From an uncultured Massilia sp. (GTDB lineage: Bacteria > Pseudomonadota > Gammaproteobacteria > Burkholderiales > Burkholderiaceae_D): 64,000 nt of DNA. The stretch is from contig NZ_CAJYEB010000003.1 of assembly GCF_913773735.1 (NCBI RefSeq), positions 124,001 to 188,000 on the forward strand. Reading direction: 5' to 3'. The position numbers were made by a program, and so were the translations under genes. The notes under the pieces are model-generated. The model saw only the letters and a list, made by a program, of their open reading frames with translations, was not told the origin of the DNA and did not search any database. Shown here piece by piece: positions 1-7,934 of this stretch (positions are counted from its first letter, which is position 1; every line of letters starts with the position of its first letter).

Positions 1-657
1 CACCAGCGGCGGGCCGCCGAGGAAGATCGTGCCCTGTTCCTTGACGATGATCGACTCGTCGCTCATCGCCGGCACGTAGGCGCCGCCGGCGGTGCACGAG
101 CCCATCACGACAGCGATCTGCGGGACGCCCTGCGCCGACAGGTTGGCCTGGTTGTAGAAGATGCGGCCGAAGTGGTCGCGGTCGGGGAAGACGTCGTCCT
201 GGTTCGGCAGGTTGGCGCCGCCCGAGTCGACCAGGTAGATGCAGGGCAGCTGGTTCTGTTCGGCGATCTCCTGGGCGCGCAGGTGCTTCTTGACCGTCAT
301 CGGGTAGTAGGTGCCGCCCTTGACGGTGGCATCGTTACAGACGATCACGCATTCCTGGCCCGCCACGCGGCCGATGCCGGTGATGATGCCGGCGCTCGGG
401 GCGGCGCCGTCGTACATCTGGTAGGCCGCCAGCTGGGACAGTTCCAGGAAGGGCGTGCCGGGATCGAGCAGCATCTCCACGCGCTCGCGCGGCAGCAGCT
501 TGCCACGCGCGACGTGCTTCGCGCAGGCCGCCTCGCCGCCCCCTTGCGCGACGGCGGCGACTTTCGCGCGCAGGTCGTCGACCAGGGCTTGCATGGCGGC
601 GGCGTTGGCCTTGAAGTCTTCCCCGCGCGGGTTCAGTTTGCTCTCGATGGATGGCAT
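1..657 (-). CDS. liuB: methylcrotonyl-CoA carboxylase beta subunit (carboxyltransferase), 5' part
   Basis: This is the N-terminal 219 residues of a biotin-dependent acyl-CoA carboxyltransferase; the rest lies beyond the window. In leucine breakdown the enzyme carboxylates 3-methylcrotonyl-CoA with the biotinylated alpha subunit. The protein starts [15 protein letters not shown]. It carries the CoA-site stretch around [19 protein letters not shown], then [17 protein letters not shown], then the [17 protein letters not shown] segment typical of MccB rather than of propionyl-CoA carboxylase. The ATG at 657 follows a YchJ-like gene by 20 bp on the same strand. A LiuR-type palindrome lies about 200 bp upstream, inside that gene. 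The subunit assignment is strong; substrate is by family and context. Confidence 0.9.
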   Translation of the reverse strand, partial: MPSIESKLNPRGEDFKANAAAMQALVDDLRAKVAAVAQGGGEAACAKHVARGKLLPRERVEMLLDPGTPFLELSQLAAYQMYDGAAPSAGIITGIGRVAGQECVIVCNDATVKGGTYYPMTVKKHLRAQEIAEQNQLPCIYLVDSGGANLPNQDDVFPDRDHFGRIFYNQANLSAQGVPQIAVVMGSCTAGGAYVPAMSDESIIVKEQGTIFLGGPPLV

Positions 658-677
658 TGCGTCTCCTGGTCTCTTTC

Positions 678-1121
678 TTAATCTGGGAAAGTGCCGTCCA
701 GGTAGAACCACCGCATCTTGCCGCCAACGGCAGGATCGGGCTCGCGCACGAAGCGGCTGATTTCGTGCAGGCGGTATGCGCGGCCGTTCACCTTGTAGCG
801 TGCGACGAACTCGACGGTGTCCTTGTCTGGATCTTCCGGCTGGTCTGCTTGACGTTTACGTAAACGTAAAGAAGATTTTATCTCAAGTCCGAGCCATTGG
901 ATATGTTCTTTCTTGTCCACGATGGGCTCGCTGGGACGGGTGCTCGGATGCCAGGTGTCGCGCAGGTAATCCTCCTGCTGCATCTTGAAGGCGGTATAGC
1001 GCGAGCGCATCAGCGCCTCGGCGGTCGGTGGCAGCTCGGCGCCGGCGATGTACGGACCGCAGCAGCGCATGATGGCGGGACCGCCGCAGGGGCAGGGAGG
1101 GTGTTGGGCAGGGGTGGGCAT
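678..1121 (-). CDS. YchJ-family SEC-C motif protein
   Basis: A 147-residue protein of the YchJ (UPF0225) family. Near the N-terminus it has a Cys-rich metal-binding SEC-C-like motif, CPCGG followed by CCGPYI, then the family signature [10 protein letters not shown]. The C-terminal half is an NTF2-like fold ending in [11 protein letters not shown]. Molecular function is not established; SEC-C motifs bind zinc and often mediate protein contacts. The ATG at 1121 (MPTPAQ) is preferred over one 10 codons upstream because the family begins just before the Cys motif. It is the gene directly upstream of liuB and contains a LiuR-like palindrome in its coding sequence, so a liuB promoter may lie inside it. 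Confidence 0.85.
   Translation of the reverse strand: MPTPAQHPPCPCGGPAIMRCCGPYIAGAELPPTAEALMRSRYTAFKMQQEDYLRDTWHPSTRPSEPIVDKKEHIQWLGLEIKSSLRLRKRQADQPEDPDKDTVEFVARYKVNGRAYRLHEISRFVREPDPAVGGKMRWFYLDGTFPD
852..867. promoter_or_regulatory. LiuR-type palindrome (box A) inside the YchJ-like gene
   Basis: The 16-mer ACGTTTACGTAAACGT is a perfect palindrome. It matches the boxes upstream of ivd (15 of 16, minus strand) and of liuR (14 of 16). It lies about 185 bp upstream of the liuB start. LiuR is known to control leucine catabolism genes through TACGT-containing palindromes, so this is likely an intragenic operator for liuB. That role is inferred. Confidence 0.6.
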
Positions 1122-1285
1122 GGCGGCAATTATCCGCCATTTCCTGGCCATCAGGCAGCCCGTGCGCCGAATCCGGTTTGGCGAGATGGCCGCACGTTGG
1201 CCGCAGTTGCCTCATCTGCAGCCATTTTTTGCCGAAAATAAATTGAACCGTCTAGAAAACCCAGCCGAATTATTTTGCGAAACCT

Positions 1286-1562
1286 CAAACCGGGGTCAGA
1301 GCCGGGGTCAGAGCCCGATTTTAAGAAAGGTCCATCAAGAAACCCGATTCGGGAGCAATGCCCGGGGCAAAGCATGCTGATTGTCCCCGCCAGTGGTTAG
1401 CTGGCAGGAAACACGTCCAGCGCAGCGTGACGGCGAACAACGCATCCGGCGGCAGGAGAACCCGGCGCCGAACGCGCATTGCAGTGGCCGCGCACAGGGG
1501 CCGAGTTGGTGGCAGGAAGTTGCCAAAAACCGGGCTCTGACCCCGGCTCTGACCCCGGTTTG
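1286..1562. repeat. 277-bp MITE-like element with 32-bp perfect terminal inverted repeats
   Basis: Positions 1286-1317 and 1531-1562 are perfect 32-bp inverted copies. Each holds two tandem GGGGTCAGAGCC units. The 213-bp interior has no convincing gene. The right end touches the last base of the dadA stop codon (1563), so the hairpin may also end dadA transcription. The GGGGTCAGAGCCC unit recurs at 23390-23430. I see no other function in 1122-1285, the stretch upstream of the YchJ-like gene. Confidence 0.75.
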
Positions 1563-2801
1563 TTAGAGCGTAAGGCCGTCGAGGGGGAATGGCGTGGGTT
1601 TGTCGCGCATCAGGTCGGCCAGCAGGCTGGCGGTGCCGCAGGCGAAGGTGAAGCCCAGCGGGCCGTGGCCGACGTTCAGCCACAGGTTGGCGTAGGGCGT
1701 CGCGCCGATGATCGGGGAACTGGTCGGCGTGGCCGGGCGCAGGCCGGCCCAGGGGGTGACTTGGGTGTAGTCGGCGGCGCGCGGCATCGTGTCGCGCACC
1801 TGGCGCACCAGGCTGGCGATGCGTTTCTCGTCCAGGCTCAGGTCTTCGCCGACCATGTCGACCATCGCCGCCACGCGCAGCTTGTCGCCGATGCGCGCGT
1901 ACAGGACCTTGCGCTCGAAGTCGGTCACGCTGATCTCGGGCGCGACGTCGTCCTGGCGGATCGGCGCCGTCAGGCTGTAGCCCTTGAGCGGATACAGCGG
2001 CAGGGAGATGCCGGCGGTGCCGGCCAGCGCGCGGCTCTGCATGCCGGCCGCCAGCACGTAGGCGTCGGCGTGCAGCGAGCCCGCCGGGGTCTCGATGCCG
2101 GTCACGCGGCCGTGCATCGTCGCGATGCGCGTCGCCTCGCCGTGCACGACGCCCTGGAAGCGCGGGTGCAGGCGCAGCCGTTCGGCCAGCGCCACGCAGA
2201 AGGCGTAGCAGTCGGCCACCGCCTCGCCACCGTTGTAGATGCCGCCGGCGAGCCGGTCTTCCATCGCGGCGAGCGCGGGTTCGCGGGCGACGCACTCGGC
2301 GGCGCTCCAGACCTGGCGCGTGCCGGCCGGATCCGGCTTGGCCACGGCGGCCTCGAAGGCCTTGCGGGTGCGGTAGACCACCAGCTTGCCGGCGTCGCGC
2401 CAGGCGAAGGCGTCGAGCGGCACGATGGGCTGCAGCCGGGCCATGCCCTGGCGCGACAGTTCGCCCAGTTCGAGCAGCTTGTCGGTCATGCGGCGGTTGA
2501 CGTCGGCGCGGCAGTTGGCGAGGAAGGCGGCCAGCCAGCGCCACTGGTGCGGGTCGAACTGCGGCTTGAAGCGCAGCGGACCGTGTTCCTGGAACAGCCA
2601 CTGGACGGCCTTCAGCGGCACGCCGGCATCGGCCAGCGGCGAGACGTAGCGGTAGCTGAGCTGCCCGCCATTGCTGTAGCTGGTACCGGTGCCCACTTCC
2701 GGTGCACGTTCGAGCAGGGTGACGCGGTAGCCGGCCTCCAGCAACCACCAGGCCGAGGCCAGGCCGACGACGCCGCCACCGATGACGATTACTTGTTGCA
2801 T
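1563..2801 (-). CDS. dadA: D-amino acid dehydrogenase (DadA-type FAD oxidoreductase)
   Basis: A 412-residue flavoprotein of the DAO superfamily, the usual DadA length. The N-terminus MQQVIVIGGGVVGLASAWWL is the FAD-binding Rossmann motif (G8, G9, G10, G13). It is followed by the ERAPEVGTGTSYSNGG segment typical of DadA. The C-terminal part includes the substrate-domain stretch WAGLRPATPTSSPIIG and a closing GHGPLGFTFACGT. The family deaminates D-amino acids, often D-alanine, to 2-oxo acids and passes electrons to the respiratory chain at the inner membrane. D-Ala released by the neighbouring murein enzymes is a plausible substrate. The ATG at 2801 has a weak ribosome site. The stop codon abuts the terminal repeat of the element at 1286-1562. 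Confidence 0.87.
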   Translation of the reverse strand: MQQVIVIGGGVVGLASAWWLLEAGYRVTLLERAPEVGTGTSYSNGGQLSYRYVSPLADAGVPLKAVQWLFQEHGPLRFKPQFDPHQWRWLAAFLANCRADVNRRMTDKLLELGELSRQGMARLQPIVPLDAFAWRDAGKLVVYRTRKAFEAAVAKPDPAGTRQVWSAAECVAREPALAAMEDRLAGGIYNGGEAVADCYAFCVALAERLRLHPRFQGVVHGEATRIATMHGRVTGIETPAGSLHADAYVLAAGMQSRALAGTAGISLPLYPLKGYSLTAPIRQDDVAPEISVTDFERKVLYARIGDKLRVAAMVDMVGEDLSLDEKRIASLVRQVRDTMPRAADYTQVTPWAGLRPATPTSSPIIGATPYANLWLNVGHGPLGFTFACGTASLLADLMRDKPTPFPLDGLTL

Positions 2802-2934
2802 CCGCGCACACTATGGTCCATTGACATGACTCAGGAGCTTAGGCGCTGGCCGGTGCCGCGGCCAATGAATGTAGCGCAGGCAGGCATAACCGGCAGTCAT
2901 GCGATGCACTATTTGGAAGCTTATCGGTGATAAT

Positions 2935-4275
2935 TCACGCTTTTTGCACCAGGATGGCGCGCCGATACAGCACCGTCAGGATGCGCTCCTGGAAGCGCGC
3001 CAGCGCCGAATAGCGGCCCTGGTTGGGCGGCGCCAGCGGGTCGCTCGCGGTCCCGCCGACCAGCACGATCATGCCGTTGCGCCGCGCGAGGTCCGCCAGG
3101 AACATCGATTGCAGCCCGTAGGCATCGCCCAGGTGCCCCACCGCCGCGAAACCGCCGCCGTCCACGAGGCGGGTACGGTCTTCCGGCCGGTCCGGGAACT
3201 GCGCGTTGCCCAGGCCCCAGCAATGGAACAGGCCGTCCAGCGTGTCGCCGTTGCTGCCGTCGTAGGTCCACTGGCGCGCGAACATGCGCGCCAGCGTGTC
3301 CGCGCGCAGGAGGCGCCGGCCCTCGTGCACGCCGCCTTGCATCAGCATGCGCATCACGGTGCCCAGCCCGCGCGCCGAGATGCGCAGGCCGCCCGTCGGA
3401 CTGAAAGGGGTGGCGTTGACGCCGATCGGATGGCGTTCCAGGCCGGCCGGCGGCGCCGGCGGGTGCAGGTGGTAGTCGTCGGCCTGGGCGATCCAGGGAC
3501 CGCGCGCGTCCCAGACCTCGGTGTCGACGGTGCGCTTGCGGTACAGCGTGGCCAGGTTGGCCAGGGCCGCCGGCGCCAGCGCGGCCGGGTCGTAGCCGGC
3601 CTGCAGGCCGAGCGGATCGAGCAGCAGGCGCCGCATCAGCCGGTCGAAGCGCTCGCCGCTCACGCGTTCCATCAGCGTGCCGATCACGCCCCAGCCCAGG
3701 TTGCAATACGTGAAGTAGTCACCGGGGCCGGCCTGCGCCGACCACATCCCGGCGGCATCGGGCAGGAGCACGTCGCGTAGCGCGGTGCCGGCGGGCCAGG
3801 AATAGCCGGCGTCGTCGCGCAGCGAGGAGGTGTGCGTCAGCAGGTGGCGCAGGGTGATGGCGCGGTCCGGGAAGTGCGGATTGCGCAGCGCGAAGCCGAG
3901 GGCCGTGGAGACGTCCGCATCCAGGTCGACCCGCCCTTCCTCGACGAGGCGCATCAGCCCCAGCGTGGTCATCATCTTCGATACCGAGGCGATGCGGTAC
4001 AGGGTGTCGACGCCGGCCGGCAGGTCGGGCGGGTCGCCGGCGCCGCCCGTGCCGATGAAGCGCCGCCCGCAGGCGTATTCGTAGGCGACGGCGCCGTCGC
4101 GGATCGCCAGCACCGCCAGGCTGGCCAGCTCGCAGCGCGGGTCGAGGGCGATCGCCTCCAGTTCCCGGTCGAGCGTCGCCGCGCCCCCGGGCGCGGCGGC
4201 CGGGAGCGCCGCCAGCAGCGGATTGGCCACGCCCAGCAGGGCCATTCCCAGTACCTTGCGCCTGCCACCATGCAT
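2935..4275 (-). CDS. exported serine hydrolase, beta-lactamase/transpeptidase-like family
   Basis: A 446-residue protein of the class C beta-lactamase-like fold. A signal peptide is visible (MHGGRRKVLGMALLGVANPL to about residue 33). The nucleophile motif SVSK is at 97-100 (Ser97) and the YCN motif at 190-192. A GGLRISARGLG segment follows about 80 residues before the end of the catalytic domain. Family members include beta-lactamases, D-Ala-D-Ala hydrolases and esterases, so the substrate is open. It is divergent from murQ across a 216-bp gap and heads a block of murein genes, which favours a D-amino-acid peptidase or muropeptide-related role. Antibiotic hydrolysis cannot be claimed from sequence. 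Confidence 0.85.
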   Translation of the reverse strand: MHGGRRKVLGMALLGVANPLLAALPAAAPGGAATLDRELEAIALDPRCELASLAVLAIRDGAVAYEYACGRRFIGTGGAGDPPDLPAGVDTLYRIASVSKMMTTLGLMRLVEEGRVDLDADVSTALGFALRNPHFPDRAITLRHLLTHTSSLRDDAGYSWPAGTALRDVLLPDAAGMWSAQAGPGDYFTYCNLGWGVIGTLMERVSGERFDRLMRRLLLDPLGLQAGYDPAALAPAALANLATLYRKRTVDTEVWDARGPWIAQADDYHLHPPAPPAGLERHPIGVNATPFSPTGGLRISARGLGTVMRMLMQGGVHEGRRLLRADTLARMFARQWTYDGSNGDTLDGLFHCWGLGNAQFPDRPEDRTRLVDGGGFAAVGHLGDAYGLQSMFLADLARRNGMIVLVGGTASDPLAPPNQGRYSALARFQERILTVLYRRAILVQKA

Positions 4276-4491
4276 GGAAGCCCTCCCCGGAAGTATGATG
4301 GAGCGAGAATACGGACTCGGCGGGCGCCAGGCAATGGCAGGAATGAACGGCATGCATAACCCGGGGATATGCACCCTGGTTCTTGCATAACTTTTCGGAA
4401 TGCCAGCGCCCGATCCTTTCATGGCAAGCCGGTCCTGATTGGTACTACACTGGTCATATCGACAATCCACGCAGCCCCACGTTCCCAGGCC

Positions 4492-5373
4492 ATGCTCAAT
4501 ACCGAAACCCCCGCCCGGCAGCACGCCACCCTCGACCAGTACCCGACCACCGAACTGGTGAACGTGCTGGTCGACGACCAGTTCCAGGCCGTCGAAGCGG
4601 TCCGCGCCGCGGCGCCGCGCATCGCCGCCGCCGTCACGGCCGCGCTGCCGCGCATGGAGGCGGGCGGGCGCCTGGTCTACGTGGGTGCCGGCACCTCGGG
4701 CCGCCTGGGCGTGCTCGACAGCGTCGAACTGTACCCCACGTTCTCCTGGCCGCACGAGCGCGCGGTGGCGCTGCTGGCCGGTGGGGAAAAGGCGATGTTC
4801 GTCGCCGTCGAGGGGGCCGAGGACGACCTCGCCCAGGGCGCGGCCGACATCGCCAACGCCGGCGTGGGGCCGAACGACGTGGTGCTGGCGCTGGCCGCAT
4901 CCGGCGCCACCCCGTACGTGCTGGGCGCGCTGCGCGCGGCGCGCGCGGCCGGCGCCCTGACCGTCGGCTTCGCGAACAATCCGGACGCGCCCGTCGCCGG
5001 CGAGGCGGAAATCGGCGTCACCCTCGATACCGGCCCGGAAGCGATCTCCGGCAGCACGCGCCTGAAGGCCGGTACCTCGCAGAAGATCGCGCTGAACACG
5101 TTCTCGAGCGCCCTGATGGTGCGTTTGAACAAGGTTTATGGCAACCTGATGGTAGACTTGAAGGCGACCAATGCCAAGCTGGTCCGGCGCGCCATCCGCC
5201 TGACGACGTTCGCCACCGGCGCCGACGACGACAAGGCGCGGGCGGTGCTGGAACAGTGCGGCTTCCACGTGAAGGTCGCGATCGTGGCCCTGTCCAGGAA
5301 TACCTCGGTCGAGCAGGCGCGGGCGCTGCTGGAGGCGGCGCACGGCAGCGTGCGCGGCGCCCTGGCCGCCTGA
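4492..5373 (+). CDS. murQ: N-acetylmuramic acid 6-phosphate etherase
   Basis: A 293-residue SIS-fold enzyme, the normal MurQ length. It cleaves the lactyl ether of MurNAc-6-phosphate to GlcNAc-6-phosphate and D-lactate in the cytoplasm during murein recycling. Residues 65-76 (GAGTSGRLGVLD) form the sugar-phosphate loop. Glu79 in DSVELYPTF and the Glu in VEGAEDD match the two catalytic acids known for E. coli MurQ. The C-terminal helix bundle is intact. The ATG at 4492 gives MLNTETPARQ, in line with the family. It opens a plus-strand run: an AmpG-like carrier 52 bp downstream, then further salvage genes including a sugar kinase that could make its substrate. Confidence 0.95.
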   Translation: MLNTETPARQHATLDQYPTTELVNVLVDDQFQAVEAVRAAAPRIAAAVTAALPRMEAGGRLVYVGAGTSGRLGVLDSVELYPTFSWPHERAVALLAGGEKAMFVAVEGAEDDLAQGAADIANAGVGPNDVVLALAASGATPYVLGALRAARAAGALTVGFANNPDAPVAGEAEIGVTLDTGPEAISGSTRLKAGTSQKIALNTFSSALMVRLNKVYGNLMVDLKATNAKLVRRAIRLTTFATGADDDKARAVLEQCGFHVKVAIVALSRNTSVEQARALLEAAHGSVRGALAA

Positions 5374-5425
5374 GCCGGCGCCGGGCGTCCCGGCGCGCTT
5401 CACGCCCGCAGACCACGAAAGAACG

Positions 5426-6694
5426 ATGCAAACGACTTCGCCAACCAGGACCCCGTGGCTGTGGGTGCCCTCCCTGTACTTCGGACAGGCCATTCCCTAC
5501 GTCGTCGTGATGTACCTCTCGGTCATCATGTACAAGGACATGGGGATTTCCAACACCGACATCGCCTTCTACACCAGCCTGCTGTACCTGCCCTGGGTGA
5601 TCAAGCCGCTGTGGTCGCCCCTGGTAGACATGTTCGGCACCAAGCGCGGCTGGACCGTCACGCTGCAGCTGGCGCTGGCGGCCTCGCTGGGCGCGATCGG
5701 CGCCACGCTGCACCTGCCGGCCTTCTTCGTGGTCAGCCTGGGCGTCATGTGGGTGATGGCGTTCGCCTCGGCCACCCACGACATCTCCGCCGACGGCTTC
5801 TACATGCTCGGCCTGCGCCAGCAGCAGCAGGCGGCCTACGTCGGCGTGCGCAGCACCTTCTACCGCCTGGCCACGCTGGCCGGGCAGGGGCCGCTGGTGA
5901 TCCTGGCCGGCTACCTGGCGACCACGCTGGGCGACGTCCGCCAGGCCTGGGCCATCGTGTTCTTCGTGCTGACCGGGCTGTTCTTCGCCCTGTTCGCCTG
6001 GCACCAGGCGGTGCTGCCGCGCCCCGACGCCGACCGCAAGGCGGGCGAAGGCCGCAACCCGCTGCGCGAGTTCGGCGCCACCTTCGCCAGCTTCTTCCGC
6101 AAGCGCGACATCTGGCTGATCCTCGGCTTCATCCTGACCTACCGCCTGGGCGAGGCGCAGATCCTGAAACTGGTCGCGCCGTTCCTGAAGGACCCGGTGA
6201 GCGAGGGCGGCCTGGGCTTGAGCACGGCGCAGTACGGCACCGCCTACGGCACCGTCGGCATCATCGCGCTGACCGTCGGCGGCCTGTTCGGCGGCTGGCT
6301 GATCTCGCGCCTGGGCCTGAAGCGCTGCCTGTGGCTGATGGTGTGCGCGGTGCACCTGCCCGACCTGGTGTTCGTCTACCTGTCGGCGGCCCAGCCGCAG
6401 AGCCTTCCGGTGATCGGCGCCTTCCTGGCGCTCGAGCAGTTCGGCTACGGCTTCGGCTTCACCGCGATGATGATGTACATGATCATGGTCTGCGACGGCC
6501 CCTACAAGACGGCGCACTACGCGATCTGCACCGGCCTGATGGCGCTCGGGATGATGGTGCCGGGGATGTGGAGCGGCGCGCTGCAGGAAATGCTGGGCTA
6601 CCGCCACTTCTTCGTCTGGACCTGCCTGGCGACCCTGCCGGCGTTCGTGATGGCGGCGCTGGTGAAGATCGATCCGGAATTCGGCAAGAAATAA
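5426..6694 (+). CDS. MFS transporter, AmpG-like muropeptide permease
   Basis: A 422-residue polytopic inner-membrane protein with about 12 hydrophobic segments. It resembles AmpG, which imports anhydromuropeptides: the N-terminus reads LYFGQAIPYVVVMYLSVI, followed by LPWVIKPLWSPLVDMFGTKR, a common AmpG-type stretch after TM2. The ATHDISADGFYML segment in the first half also fits AmpG-like carriers. It is shorter than E. coli AmpG (491 residues, 14 predicted spans). Placement right after murQ makes MurNAc, anhydro-sugars or muropeptides the likely cargo; the exact substrate is inferred. RBS-like GAACGATG precedes the start. Confidence 0.8.
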   Translation: MQTTSPTRTPWLWVPSLYFGQAIPYVVVMYLSVIMYKDMGISNTDIAFYTSLLYLPWVIKPLWSPLVDMFGTKRGWTVTLQLALAASLGAIGATLHLPAFFVVSLGVMWVMAFASATHDISADGFYMLGLRQQQQAAYVGVRSTFYRLATLAGQGPLVILAGYLATTLGDVRQAWAIVFFVLTGLFFALFAWHQAVLPRPDADRKAGEGRNPLREFGATFASFFRKRDIWLILGFILTYRLGEAQILKLVAPFLKDPVSEGGLGLSTAQYGTAYGTVGIIALTVGGLFGGWLISRLGLKRCLWLMVCAVHLPDLVFVYLSAAQPQSLPVIGAFLALEQFGYGFGFTAMMMYMIMVCDGPYKTAHYAICTGLMALGMMVPGMWSGALQEMLGYRHFFVWTCLATLPAFVMAALVKIDPEFGKK

Positions 6695-6706
6695 ACCCAC
6701 CGCCTT

Positions 6707-6732
6707 GCCGTTCCCGCCGGCGCGGGAACGGC
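6707..6732. repeat. 10-bp perfect hairpin between the permease and the COG4299 gene
   Basis: GCCGTTCCCG and CGGGAACGGC pair around a 6-nt loop in the 63-bp gap. It lacks a T-run, so it looks more like a REP-type palindrome or an mRNA-stabilising hairpin than a terminator. Confidence 0.5.
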
Positions 6733-6757
6733 GGCGACAACCCCCTGGAGACATCCG

Positions 6758-7912
6758 TTGCGCGAAACCCCGTCCCGCCTGGCCTCGCTCGACGCCTTCC
6801 GCGGCTTCACCATCGCCGCCATGGTCCTGGTGAACAACCCGGGCGACTGGGGCCACCTGTACGGCCCGCTGGCCCACGCGCACTGGAACGGCTGGACCTT
6901 CACCGACTGCATCTTCCCCTTCTTCCTGTTCATCGCCGGCGTGTCGATGGCGCTGTCGCTCGGGCGCCAGGTGCAGGCCGGCGCCGACAAGCCGCGCCTG
7001 CTGCTCCGGCTGGCCAGGCGCGCGGCCCTGATCTTCCTGATCGGCTTCCTGCTCAACCTCGTGCCGTATTTCCACTTCGACCGGGTGCGCATCCCCGGCG
7101 TGCTGCAGCGCATTGCCCTGTGCACCTTGCTGGCCGCCCCCATCGTGCTGTGGTGCGGCTGGCGCCTGCAGCTGGCGGCCATCGCCGTGCTGCTGGCGTC
7201 GTACGCCGTGCTGATGCTGTGCGTGCCCGTGCCCGGCATCGGGGCGGGGGTGCTGGAGCCGGGCATGGACTTCGGCGCCTGGGTCGACCGCGCCCTGCTG
7301 GGCGGCCACCTGTGGGTGCAGTCGAAGACCTGGGACCCGGAAGGCCTGGTGTCGACGCTGCCGGCCACCTGCAACCTGCTGGCCGGCGTGCTGGCCGGAC
7401 GCTGGCTGGCGGCGGGCCCGAAGGCCGGCGTCGACCGCAGCGAGCAGACCGTGTGGCTGCTGCTGGCCGGCCTGGCGTGCTGCTGGATCGGCTGGGTTTT
7501 GGATACCATGCTCATGCCGATCAATAAAAGCCTGTGGACGCCCTCGTTCTGCCTGATGACGACGGGCTGGGCGCTGGTGACGTTCGCCGCGTGCTGGTGG
7601 TTGCTTGACGCCAACCCGTATCCGGCGCTGCGCGCGCGGGCGGCATGGTGGGCGCGGCCCTTCGTCATCTACGGGATGAACGCCCTGTTCGTGTTCGCGT
7701 TCTCCGGTTTCGTCGCGAAGATGCTGGGCTATGTAAAATTCGCCCGTCCGGATGGCAGCGTCCGGTCGTTGGGCAGCGTGTTGTACGAGCCGATCGCCGC
7801 CTTGCCGATCGGCGCCGTCAATACGTCCCTGCTGCACGCGGTGCTGTTCGATGCGTTCATGTTCCTGCTCGCCTGGATCATGTGGCGCAACAAATGGTTC
7901 GTCAAAGTCTGA
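6758..7912 (+). CDS. COG4299/DUF5009 multi-pass membrane protein (HGSNAT-like, NagX-type)
   Basis: A 384-residue integral membrane protein of the heparan-alpha-glucosaminide N-acetyltransferase-like family. The N-terminal LASLDAFRGFTIAAMVLVNN motif and FTDCIFPFFLFIAGVSMALS are family hallmarks. About ten further spans follow. In other bacteria members occur with GlcNAc, chitin or MurNAc catabolism genes and have been proposed as amino-sugar transporters or acetylases. Here it sits between an AmpG-like permease and an exported glycosidase, so MurNAc or GlcNAc handling at the inner membrane is likely. Translation starts at TTG 6758, eight bases after CTGGAG. The final product role is uncertain. 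Confidence 0.8.
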   Translation: MRETPSRLASLDAFRGFTIAAMVLVNNPGDWGHLYGPLAHAHWNGWTFTDCIFPFFLFIAGVSMALSLGRQVQAGADKPRLLLRLARRAALIFLIGFLLNLVPYFHFDRVRIPGVLQRIALCTLLAAPIVLWCGWRLQLAAIAVLLASYAVLMLCVPVPGIGAGVLEPGMDFGAWVDRALLGGHLWVQSKTWDPEGLVSTLPATCNLLAGVLAGRWLAAGPKAGVDRSEQTVWLLLAGLACCWIGWVLDTMLMPINKSLWTPSFCLMTTGWALVTFAACWWLLDANPYPALRARAAWWARPFVIYGMNALFVFAFSGFVAKMLGYVKFARPDGSVRSLGSVLYEPIAALPIGAVNTSLLHAVLFDAFMFLLAWIMWRNKWFVKV

Positions 7913-7934
7913 AGATTCATAAGCGGAGTGGTTC

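Noticed and set aside
4276..5493. upstream extension of the serine hydrolase frame to about 850 codons
   Set aside because: Only the part from 4275 has a signal peptide and domain motifs; the rest is antisense to murQ.
5018..7837. long minus-strand open frame opposite murQ, the permease and the COG4299 gene
   Set aside because: Composition is typical of an antisense frame in G+C-rich DNA; the plus-strand genes have clear family motifs.
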